In this document: positions 7,857-16,289 of the stretch, piece after piece | Position numbering within the stretch: the first letter of the stretch is position 1 | How the letters are laid out: every line of letters starts with the position of its first letter | Assembly: GCA_963762165.1 (NCBI GenBank) | Contig: CAVXJN010000002.1 | Location: forward strand, 124,001-188,000 | DNA from: CAVXJN01 sp963762165 | GTDB taxonomy: Bacteria > Pseudomonadota > Gammaproteobacteria > JASBUN01 | Length of the DNA stretch: 64,000 bases | Direction of reading: 5' to 3' | Made by a program: the position numbers and the translations under genes | Notes under the pieces: generated by a model | What the model saw: the letters and a program-made list of their open reading frames with translations, nothing else | Databases searched by the model: none | What the model was told of the DNA's origin: nothing

Positions 7857-10800
7857 GTGAGACAGTCTGACGAAGAGTTTGGTTCGTTGCCGCGGTTATT
7901 CGAGCTGACCAAAGCGCTGCTTGCTGCCGATTCCGCACCGACGTTGTCTGCACTGGCGCTGGAGCACCTCCACCGGCTCTTGGGTGTCGAGCACGCGGTC
8001 CTGATGCAACGCCAGCCCGACGGCGTGCTGCGAGTGCGTGGCTGGCGCAGCGTTTCCGAGAACGTTCGTTCGGCGATGGCAGCGTCAAACCTCTGGGTGG
8101 CGAACGAGCGGGACCCGGAACCATCGTTTTTTGCCGACATCGAAATCGAACCCCGGCTCGCGCCTTTGCGGGCCGAGCTGCTGGCCGAAGGCATCCACGC
8201 GGCGGCCGTCCTGCCGTTGACGTGCCGTTGCAATCCGGTCGGGATAGCCGTGGCGTTGTACGAGCGTCCCCACACTTTCCAAAGCGACGAACGGATCTTG
8301 TTCAACATCGTTGCGGCGCAACTGGCGTTTGCGATCGAACGCGTCCAGTCCGAAGCGGAGCTGACCGCATCCGGCAAACGGCTGCAGACATTTTTCGAGA
8401 CCGTGGCGGAAGGCATTGCGGTGTTCGATCAAGAAGGCCGCTATCGCTTTGCCAACCGGGAGGGTGCGCGGATGATCGGGGTCGACTCGGTGGACGAATT
8501 GCTGCGCACACCCAGCCGGGAAATACTCCAGCGGTTCGAATTGTTCGACGAGTACGGAAACCCTGTGCCACCGGAGCAATTGCCGGCCAGCGTGGCGCTG
8601 CGCCACGGGCAGCGTTCGGAGATGCTGGTGCGTGCGCGGCGCAAAAATGGCGAGGCTGACCGTTGGTCGTTGATTACGGCGGCTCCGGTATTGGATGCCA
8701 ACGGTCTGCCGGAAATGGCGGTGAGCGCTTTTCGTGATGTCACCCGCGAACGCGAGCTGTATGAAAGCGAACATCGCGCCCGGGCTGCGGCCGAACGGCT
8801 CGCGCGTCGGTTCGAACTGCTGCAGCGTGACACGGCGCGGTTGGCGCAATCGCAATCGCGACGCGAAGTAGACGATATTTTAGTCGCCGGCGTCGAGGAT
8901 GGCACGGAGGCGACTTGGGTCAACTTATATCGCCTGATCGGCGATCGGCTCATGCCGTTGCAGAACGACGCGATGCAACCGTCGAGCGGCGCAGTATCTG
9001 TCGGCAGTGATCATCCGGCGGCGCAGGCGTTGGACGCGGGCGTCGCGCTGTTCTTCGCCGATGGCGCGGATGATTCGACCGGGGTAGCGCAATCGTACGT
9101 GGCTTTTCCCTTGGGTTCGACACACGGTTACTTTGGCGTTCTGCTCGCGGGTTTCGACAGTCCGCACGCGCTTCCAGATGAAGAGCGCGATTTTCTGCAA
9201 GCATTGTGCAATCAGGCGGCACTGGCCTTTGAGCGTATCGAAGCGCAGGAACGCGTGGACTTGGCGCGCAATCGCTCGACGTTTCTGGTTCGCGCCGGCG
9301 AGCTGTTGGGCGGTTCTCTGGATTACGAACAAACGCTACCCACCGTGGCGCGTCTGGCCGTTCCGGAGGTCGCCGATTGGTGTGTCGTCGAACTGATGGA
9401 AGTTGAGGATGGATCCGCCTCTCTTGCGATCAGCCATGTCGATCCTCGAAAGGTGCAGCTTGCCCGCGAATTGCGCGAGCGCTATCCCCCGGATCCCGAC
9501 GCACCGAGAGGTGTGACGCAGGTGTTTCGCAGTGGCGAACCGTTGCTTTATGAAGAAATCAGTGACGAGATGCTGGCTGCCGGTGCGCGAAACGAAGAGC
9601 ATCTGCGCCTGATGCGTGAGTTGGAATTGCGCTCGGCGATGATCGTGCCCATGAACGCGCGCGGACGCACCATCGGCGTTATTACGTTCGTATCCAGTAG
9701 GTCCGACGTGCGCTTTGGCGATGCGGACCTGGATATGGCAATGAGCCTGGCCCAACGTGCGGCGCTGGCGGTGGACAACGCGCGCCTCTACTTGCGTGCG
9801 CAGCGCGCCGTGCAGGCCCGCGAGAGTCTGTTGGCGGTGGTGTCCCACGATTTGCGCAACCCGCTCGGGGTGGTGCGCATGGTAGCCGGCGCCATGTCTA
9901 GTCGGCCGCCCGACGGATCTGTTCCCGATATGCATCGACAAGCGGAAATATTGGATCGCAACGCTGGTCAGATGGAGCGCCTGATCCGCGATCTGCTTGA
10001 TTTCTCACGACTGGAATCGGGTTCGCTGTCAGTTTCTTTTGAAAATCACGCATTCGACGAGATCATCGAGCACGCCATCGAGACGGCCCGGTACGCAGGT
10101 GAAGAACGAGGAATCCGCATCGAGCGCAGCGGGTCGCCTCTGAATATAGGAATGCGCTGCGATCGTGAACGGTTGTTGCAAGTGCTTGGCAACCTATTGC
10201 GCAACGCCATAGAACACAGCGCGGAAAACGGACACGTTGAAGTGACTGCCGCCCGAGACGGAGAGCGCATACACGTGACCGTACGCGACAGCGGCGCGGG
10301 CATTGACGAAACTGAAATGGCACATCTGTTCGAACCGTACTGGCAGGCGCTGAACGGCGGCCGCAAGCGCCAGGGGCTCGGCTTGGGTTTGTACATCGCC
10401 AAAGGTCTTGTGCGCGCGCACGGGGGCGAAATATGGGCCGAGAGCGAATTCGGCCGCGGCAGCGCTTTTCATATTACCTTGCCGTCGGAACTGGCGGAGC
10501 CGGCCGGCGATGTTTGCAGTCGAGAGGTGCTGATCGTTGACGACGATCAGCATTTTTCCCGCGAAGTAGCGGACGTTTTACGTGCGCATGGCTATGCCGT
10601 TTCCGTTTCGAGCGATGGCGCCGACGCTCTAGCGCGTCTGCAACAGCAGGCGCCGCCCGGGCTGATTTTTCTGGATCTGATGATGCCCGGCGTCGACGGT
10701 TGGGAAATGCTTACGTTTCTGCGCGCCGATCCGGTCCTGGCATCGGTGCCCACGGTCATAATGTCCAGTGTCGAGGGGGAGGCATCGGTGCTGCGCAATG

Positions 10801-10904
10801 CGGCGGGGTACCTGCAAAAGCCGGTGTCCGTTGCGCAGCTGTTGCAAGCCGTGGGACGTTATTGCGGTCCGTCACGGCGCGCCGATGTAACACAAGAGGA
10901 ATGA
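7857..10904 (+). CDS. Soluble multi-sensor hybrid histidine kinase (GAF-PAS-GAF-GAF-HK-REC)
   Basis: About 1015 residues. Order: a GAF domain (about 10-165), a PAS domain (about 175-300), two further GAF-like domains (about 320-460 and 470-650), HisKA with His664 in VVSHDLRNPLG, HATPase (NLLRNAIEHS, DSGAGI, GLGLGLYIAKG) and a C-terminal receiver with Asp940 (FLDLMMPG). No membrane helix, so it senses cytoplasmic signals. The frame is open back to TTG 7713; GTG 7857 was chosen because AAGGTCAGG precedes it and the upstream translation looks non-coding. Its stop overlaps the start of the next kinase (ATGA), implying coupled expression of two hybrid kinases. Confidence 0.92.
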   Translation: MRQSDEEFGSLPRLFELTKALLAADSAPTLSALALEHLHRLLGVEHAVLMQRQPDGVLRVRGWRSVSENVRSAMAASNLWVANERDPEPSFFADIEIEPRLAPLRAELLAEGIHAAAVLPLTCRCNPVGIAVALYERPHTFQSDERILFNIVAAQLAFAIERVQSEAELTASGKRLQTFFETVAEGIAVFDQEGRYRFANREGARMIGVDSVDELLRTPSREILQRFELFDEYGNPVPPEQLPASVALRHGQRSEMLVRARRKNGEADRWSLITAAPVLDANGLPEMAVSAFRDVTRERELYESEHRARAAAERLARRFELLQRDTARLAQSQSRREVDDILVAGVEDGTEATWVNLYRLIGDRLMPLQNDAMQPSSGAVSVGSDHPAAQALDAGVALFFADGADDSTGVAQSYVAFPLGSTHGYFGVLLAGFDSPHALPDEERDFLQALCNQAALAFERIEAQERVDLARNRSTFLVRAGELLGGSLDYEQTLPTVARLAVPEVADWCVVELMEVEDGSASLAISHVDPRKVQLARELRERYPPDPDAPRGVTQVFRSGEPLLYEEISDEMLAAGARNEEHLRLMRELELRSAMIVPMNARGRTIGVITFVSSRSDVRFGDADLDMAMSLAQRAALAVDNARLYLRAQRAVQARESLLAVVSHDLRNPLGVVRMVAGAMSSRPPDGSVPDMHRQAEILDRNAGQMERLIRDLLDFSRLESGSLSVSFENHAFDEIIEHAIETARYAGEERGIRIERSGSPLNIGMRCDRERLLQVLGNLLRNAIEHSAENGHVEVTAARDGERIHVTVRDSGAGIDETEMAHLFEPYWQALNGGRKRQGLGLGLYIAKGLVRAHGGEIWAESEFGRGSAFHITLPSELAEPAGDVCSREVLIVDDDQHFSREVADVLRAHGYAVSVSSDGADALARLQQQAPPGLIFLDLMMPGVDGWEMLTFLRADPVLASVPTVIMSSVEGEASVLRNAAGYLQKPVSVAQLLQAVGRYCGPSRRADVTQEE

Positions 10905-13363
10905 CGCAGATGGTCGAGATGTTGCAACAGCTTTTCGGGTCGTCGATGTTCATGCCGCACGGCCACTGTTATCTTTGGCTGCCCAGTCTGCTGTGGCTCG
11001 AGATCAGCACCAACGGACTTATTGCGGCCGCGTATATCGCGATTGCCCTGACGCTCGTGCAATTGGTCCGCCGCGGGCAATACGTTCCGTTCAGGGGCAC
11101 AGCGATAGCTTTTGGCATATTTATCGTCACTTGCGGACTAACCCACCTCATGGACATCTACGTGATCTGGCAACCCGCCTACTGGCTCGATGGCACCATT
11201 CGGGCAATCACGGCGGTGGCATCGGTGGGTACGGCCATCATGTTGCCCCGCCTGGTCCCTCAGGCGGTTACTTTGGCCCGCGGCGCCAAGGCGGCGCGAG
11301 AGCGCGGCATTGCGTTGGAATCGGCAGTTGACGATCTTGGCAGACTGTACGAAAAAGCGCGGGAACTGGATCAGATCAAAACCCAGTTCTTTGCCAACGT
11401 AAGTCATGAATTGCGCACGCCTTTGGCATTGATTCTCGGTCCCAGTGAAAAGCTGCTGGCGGCGGACAATATCTCGCCGGAACAGCGCCGCGATCTTGAA
11501 GTCGTGCGCCGGAATGCGCATACCGTATTGAAACATGTCAACGATTTGCTCGACGTCGCCAAGCTTGAAGGCGGCCGGCTCGAACCGGTATACGCGCAAG
11601 TGGATGTGGCGGCACTGGTGCGGCTTACCGCAGCACATTTTGACGCGCTCGCTGTGGAGCGAAACACGGACTTTAGGGTCGACGTTCCGGCGAAACTGGA
11701 TGCGGAGGTCGATCCGGACAAGATACAGCGGGTGGTGTTGAATCTGCTGTCGAACGCCTTCAAGTTCACACCCCGCCCGGGCACGATCACCTGTCGGTTG
11801 CGGGAACTGGACGGAAACCGCTTTTGCGTCGAAATCGCCGATAGCGGCCCGGGAATACAACCGGCGCAGCGCGAACGTGTATTCGAGCGTTTCGGCCAAT
11901 TGGATGCGAGCGCCACCCGTCGTTTCGGCGGTACGGGCCTCGGCTTGACGATCGCGCGGGATTTTGTCGATCTGCACCGTGGTGCAATCGAGATTCAGGA
12001 CGCGCCGGCGGGAGGCGCATTGTTCAAGGTGACAATTCCGAGAGCGGCACCCAAAGGCGCTGCGGTGAGATCGGGTTGGCACTATGAAACGGAAGAGTTC
12101 AATGACCAATTCTCCCAGGCAATCGATGAGCTTCGGGAGAAGGTCGATGCATTCGACGGGCCAAAAACCGGCACTGCGGGCCAAGTGCTGGTGGTGGAAG
12201 ACAATGTGGAGATGAATCGTTTCATTTGTCAGTCGTTGGAACAGTACGGTTTTGTCACCGACAGCGCCGACGACGGGCGTGTGGGACTGGAGCGAGCACG
12301 GCGCTCGATGCCGGATCTGATCCTTACGGATGTGATGATGCCGAATATGAGTGGCGATGAACTGGTGCGGGAACTGCGGCGGCAGCCGGACTTCGACAAT
12401 GTGCCGATCGTGTTGTTGACGGCCAAGGCGGACGATGCACTCAGGGTACGGATGCTGGAAGAGGGCGCGCAGGACTATCTGATGAAACCGTTTTCGGCCC
12501 AAGAGCTGTGTGCACGTACCCACAATCTTGTGACCATGAAGCGCGCCCGCGACCTGCTGCAGCGTGAGCTGGAAACGCAGATGCAGGATGTGGAATCGCT
12601 GGCGCGCGAAGTGACCGGCCGCAAGCGCGAATTGCAGGCGACGTTGGAGTCCATGCGAGTTGCGCGGGATTATGCGGAAAAGGCGAGCGCGGTGAAGAGC
12701 AATTTTCTGCGCTTGATTTCACACGAATTGCGCACTCCGTTGGCGTCGCTGCTGTTGCAGATGGAGCGTCTGAGGATCGACCCGGATTCGGACCTTCCCG
12801 CCGACAAGCGTGCGCTGGTCGAACGCATGTCGGCATCAACCAGGCGTCTACATGATCTGATCGAAGGGCTTTTGCAGTACACGCGCACCAAGGCTGGACG
12901 TGTCAGCACGAGTATCGCGGCCATGGACGTATTGGTAGTAGCTGCGGACGCCTTGGACAGCGCGCGCGATGAGGCCGACGAGAAGGGTCTGACGCTGCGG
13001 CTTGATCATCAAGGGGTCATCCCGCCGTTGATGAGCGACGCAAATCTGGTGCGGTTGATTCTCAATAATTTACTCCAAAATGCTATCCGATATACGGAAA
13101 CCGGTGGCGTAGTGCTTTCGGTGCACTATACCGGTGATACCCACCGCCTGTCCGTGGCTGACTCGGGCCCCGGCATTCCTGCGGAGGAGCAGGCGCGAAT
13201 ATTCGAACCTTTCGAACAAGGGCAGCCGGTTCGCAACAAAACAGCACCGGGAGTTGGTCTTGGCCTGGCCCTGGTCAAGGAGATCGCCGACACACTGGGC
13301 GGGCGCATCGAGCTGGAATCGGCGCCGGGCAACGGTTCCACTTTCACGCTGGTGCTTCCCTAA
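10901..13363 (+). CDS. Membrane hybrid kinase with ethylene-receptor-like domain (TM-HK-REC-HK)
   Basis: 820 residues. The N-terminus has three membrane helices resembling the ETR1 ethylene-binding domain: PHGHCYLWLPSLLWL, ISTNGLIAAAY and FIVTCGLTHLMDIYVIW. Cys78 and His82 match the ETR1 copper ligands, but the ETR1 aspartate appears to be Asn38. Then follow a first kinase core (His169, NVSHELRTP; NLLSNAFKFT; GTGLGLTIA), a receiver (Asp477, ILTDVMMP), a coiled coil (about 545-600), and a second kinase core (His608, LISHELRTP; NLLQNAIRYT; GVGLGLALV). The start overlaps the upstream kinase stop; ATG 10910 is better spaced from AAGAGGA. The chromophore or ligand is unknown. Confidence 0.92.
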   Translation: MTQMVEMLQQLFGSSMFMPHGHCYLWLPSLLWLEISTNGLIAAAYIAIALTLVQLVRRGQYVPFRGTAIAFGIFIVTCGLTHLMDIYVIWQPAYWLDGTIRAITAVASVGTAIMLPRLVPQAVTLARGAKAARERGIALESAVDDLGRLYEKARELDQIKTQFFANVSHELRTPLALILGPSEKLLAADNISPEQRRDLEVVRRNAHTVLKHVNDLLDVAKLEGGRLEPVYAQVDVAALVRLTAAHFDALAVERNTDFRVDVPAKLDAEVDPDKIQRVVLNLLSNAFKFTPRPGTITCRLRELDGNRFCVEIADSGPGIQPAQRERVFERFGQLDASATRRFGGTGLGLTIARDFVDLHRGAIEIQDAPAGGALFKVTIPRAAPKGAAVRSGWHYETEEFNDQFSQAIDELREKVDAFDGPKTGTAGQVLVVEDNVEMNRFICQSLEQYGFVTDSADDGRVGLERARRSMPDLILTDVMMPNMSGDELVRELRRQPDFDNVPIVLLTAKADDALRVRMLEEGAQDYLMKPFSAQELCARTHNLVTMKRARDLLQRELETQMQDVESLAREVTGRKRELQATLESMRVARDYAEKASAVKSNFLRLISHELRTPLASLLLQMERLRIDPDSDLPADKRALVERMSASTRRLHDLIEGLLQYTRTKAGRVSTSIAAMDVLVVAADALDSARDEADEKGLTLRLDHQGVIPPLMSDANLVRLILNNLLQNAIRYTETGGVVLSVHYTGDTHRLSVADSGPGIPAEEQARIFEPFEQGQPVRNKTAPGVGLGLALVKEIADTLGGRIELESAPGNGSTFTLVLP

Positions 13364-13408
13364 GTCGCACTCCGGGCATGGCAGAGCGTCAAACAAGAAT
13401 TCGGACCT

Positions 13409-13774
13409 ATGAACCGTAATCGTATCCTGCTGGTCGAAGACAATGCCGATATGCGCGACTCCATTGCCATGTTGCTGACCTATCAGGGCTACCAGGTCGA
13501 CACAGCCGCCGACGGCCAGGAAGCGCTTGAGCGTTTGCAGAGCATGGACGACCGGCCGTGTTTGATCCTCCTGGACCTGATGATGCCGGTGATGGATGGC
13601 TGGACCTTTCGCAGTGAACTGATGCGCCGCCAGGCTTTATCCAGCATCCCTGTGGTTATACTTTCAGGAGCCGATGATGCCGAAGATGCCGCGCATCGGT
13701 TGCGGTGCGTGGATCATCTCGCCAAGCCGTTTCCGCCGGAGCATCTGTATCGCGTAGTACGGGACCATTGCTGA
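13409..13774 (+). CDS. Single-domain response regulator
   Basis: A 121-residue stand-alone receiver: VEDNADM acidic pair, phosphoacceptor Asp in ILLDLMMPVMDG and LAKPF lysine. There is no output domain, so it is likely a phosphotransfer intermediate or acts by protein contact. It follows the double-kinase gene by 45 bp on the same strand and is the most likely acceptor for one of its two kinase cores. Confidence 0.9.
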   Translation: MNRNRILLVEDNADMRDSIAMLLTYQGYQVDTAADGQEALERLQSMDDRPCLILLDLMMPVMDGWTFRSELMRRQALSSIPVVILSGADDAEDAAHRLRCVDHLAKPFPPEHLYRVVRDHC

Positions 13775-14054
13775 GTGCGAAGATATTTCGGCGCCGAAGG
13801 ATCGAGGTCACCGAATTCCCGTCATGTAACGGCACGACGGCACAAAAAGAGGCCATCAGGGGCCAAAGCCGAGCGCGGGTGACGAAGCGAATGCTGGTGG
13901 CGCTGATGCCGGGGTTTTGACAACTTCCGCGCGCCTCGAAGCGGTGTGACGGATGGGCTTACTGCAAGCTCCAATCGAGGAGCCTTCGAGCGTTTCACGG
14001 GCACGGCGGCGATGTTGTTCGAAGCGGAGCAATTCATGAAGCCCAATAAGAGTC
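13775..14054. other. Non-coding stretch after the receiver gene
   Basis: No convincing gene, RNA or strong hairpin is seen here on either strand. Short frames exist but have atypical composition. An ATG at 14037 opens MKPNKSL, which may be the start of the small secreted protein described at 14055 if one base is extra. Confidence 0.4.
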
Positions 14055-14321
14055 TTGTCCCGGGCGATCTTATATATGGCGCTAGCCGGAGTGCTGGCCG
14101 CGCCCGCCGTCGTGCATGCCGATGATGACCATCGCGGCGACCGTTACGACCATGGCCGCCAAAAGGATTTCGGCGCAACGCGCGATCAGTTGCTGGACCC
14201 TCATTTCATGCAGTTGCTTGGAATCAAGCGAGCCGTGGCGGCGTCGACGGGCTGTTCGCGGACGCGGGTTTTGGCATGGAAGCTTCCTGAATCCGTCCTG
14301 CGTCACCGCGCCGGTAGTTGA
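14055..14321 (+). CDS. Small putative secreted protein, possibly frameshifted
   Basis: This frame encodes a hydrophobic leader (ILYMALAGVLAAPAVVHA) with a good signal-peptidase site followed by a charged stretch (DDDHRGDRYDHG). Removing one C in the run near 14060 would join it to an upstream ATG at 14037 and give a normal positively charged signal-peptide start (MKPNKSLV). The mature part is short and unlike known families, and its C-terminal part looks random, so a second break is possible. Confidence 0.3.
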   Translation: MSRAILYMALAGVLAAPAVVHADDDHRGDRYDHGRQKDFGATRDQLLDPHFMQLLGIKRAVAASTGCSRTRVLAWKLPESVLRHRAGS

Positions 14322-14590
14322 TAAGCCGAAAGAGCAACCTATATTGGCGCGGTAAGTGGAAACATCGATCGTAAGCGTTTGAGCAGCGGCTAGCTTGGCT
14401 GCCAACGCGCGCAACACACGCACGAAAACGTGCCGCCTTCTCCGGCGGAGTTCGGCGACCAACACGTCGAGCGAATGCGGTGCATTGAATGCCGTGCGGC
14501 TCCCCCGTGCCGTTGCCGCTATCGCGAGCCAGCGGACGCTTTGATACCCACGGGACACCGCACACCAAGTCAATAGGGAGCCGACCCGCT

Positions 14591-14839
14591 GTGAACCACA
14601 CCATTGATTTGAAAAACCGGCGCCGGAGTCCGCTGAAGGTCCTGGTGCAGGACTTTGGCTGGGTCCACCTCGGTTTGGGCCTGTTCGGCAACGCAGCCTT
14701 CTTTGTTGGCAGCATTCTGTTTCTGCCGCAGTTCGAGTCCTACAAAACCATTGGGGTCTGGCTGTTCATTATCGGCGCATTTTTCATGTTGCTGGGTTCG
14801 GCCGGCCGCCTCCTGGTCGATATCTGGGACGATGACTAG
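14591..14839 (+). CDS. YrhK-like small membrane protein
   Basis: 82 residues from GTG 14591. Two membrane helices (LGLFGNAAFFVGSILFLP and IGVWLFIIGAFFMLLGSAG) separated by a short loop containing FESYKTIG match the YrhK domain family of unknown function. It ends in acidic residues (WDDD). The start was chosen because the preceding translation is out of character and the family begins near the helical core. No operon partner. Confidence 0.7.
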   Translation: MNHTIDLKNRRRSPLKVLVQDFGWVHLGLGLFGNAAFFVGSILFLPQFESYKTIGVWLFIIGAFFMLLGSAGRLLVDIWDDD

Positions 14840-14953
14840 CAACGAGCCTTCGCCGACCAAGGCGTTCAGCTTCGTGATGCGTGCGGCCTAAGGCGCCGCC
14901 CCCTGTGACGCACGACTCAGCGTTATTGTCGGCGGCAACGCCGCGGCTTGCCG

Positions 14954-16289
14954 TCAGGCCTTTCCGGCGCGACCACTCAGACGCGCGTAGACCGTCGCCA
15001 GACCGTTTTGATCTCCTACATTACCAGGGAAAATCACGACCGGCAGATCGGGAAAGCGCGGGTGATCCTCCGGGCAGCGGACAACCGAACAACCGGGCAG
15101 GATCTGGCCGAGTACGCGCGCGGTGCGCAGGTCAAGTCCATCGCTCAACACGTCGTTCGACGTGATGCCGCCTTTGCTGATCAGAAAGCCGAGCGTAGGC
15201 GGCAGACCGCGCACAACATCCATGAGTAAGGCAGAGACCGTTTCACCGAACGCCAAGCGGGCGTGTTGATCGTGGAATTGTTTTTCGCTGCGGCTGGTGT
15301 AGATCACTGGCGTGCGGTCATCCGCATGGGCTGCGTTGGCACGCTCCAGCACTTCGGCGAGCAGCAATTCGCGCTCCGGTTCGATGCGGTCCACTTCGAC
15401 CTCCACGGCAACGGTGTCGGCCATCTCTAATAAGTACTGCAGTTGCTCGGTGGTCTTGCGGACATGGGAACCCACGATCACGGCGCCCGCGCAGCCATGG
15501 CGCACGTAAGTCGACATATGCTCGGGTGTTACTGGCTGCGGCGGTAATTGCGCGAGGGACGTCAGCAAGCTGGCGGCGCTGCGAAACAAGAAGCGCTTGC
15601 CGGCATTGGCGGCTTGCTTCGAGTTGGTCGCAAAAGTGATCCAAATCTTTTTGACGCTCGCCGTCGACGACGCAACAGACGTTGCCCTGCAACGCCATCA
15701 GCCGAGCGAGGCTGTCGCCGCGCACGTCGGCCAGCAAAAAACGTTCGACCTGGTCTGCACGGATGCCACCGGCGGTTTTTTCCTCGACATAGTCCGGCAG
15801 ATAGCTGTGCCGAAAGCCGAACACGGAGTCCTTGGCGAACTCGGTTTCGTGCACCGGCACATCGCGGCCGTCCACGATCAGGTAATGCACGCTGTCGCGC
15901 GTGATCCGGCCGCCTTCGAAGAAAGCCGGCACCAGAAAGTGGGCATCGAAAGGTCCCAGCTCCTCGGCGATGACGTCGGTCTCCACCGGATAGTGGCCGC
16001 GCAGCGTGGAATCGGAACGGCTTACCAGAATTGGATTGAGCCCGCGGCCCTGCAGTCTCGCAGCCGCGGCCAATGCTTGGCGCAGGTTGTCGCAGACCTC
16101 GCGCGTGATCGCAGCTCGCCCGCTGTGCGCCAAGCCGCGGGTGTTGGTCAGCACGAAGAACAGCGGCGCGTCATCGGTCAGCGCCTCCAGCAGCGTGTCG
16201 ACGTCCCAACGGGTCAGCAGCAGACAACTGTGGACCGTCTGCGAACCCGTCGGGTCGTCGTCGAGGACAATGATTTTGGTGTCGGTCAT
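14954..16289 (-). pseudogene. Four-carbon acid sugar kinase family (OtnK/DUF1537), frameshifted
   Basis: Two adjacent frames together give a full-length (about 440 residues) kinase of the OtnK family. The N-terminal half carries LDDDPTGSQTVH and SRSDSTLRGHYP (substrate-binding domain), and the C-terminal half carries VIVGSHVRKT, LISKGGITSNDVL and VIFPGNVG (nucleotide-binding domain). The frame changes once near 15590-15610. Such enzymes phosphorylate four-carbon sugar acids such as threonate or erythronate; the true substrate here is unknown. The ATG at 16289 overlaps the stop of the upstream phosphoketolase-like gene, so the two were translationally coupled. Real pseudogene or sequence error cannot be decided here. 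Confidence 0.8.

Noticed and set aside
11138..12523. 461-codon frame on the minus strand inside the double-kinase gene
   Set aside because: It lies wholly antisense to a clearly conserved kinase, and its translation is rich in Arg, His and Cys with no domain.
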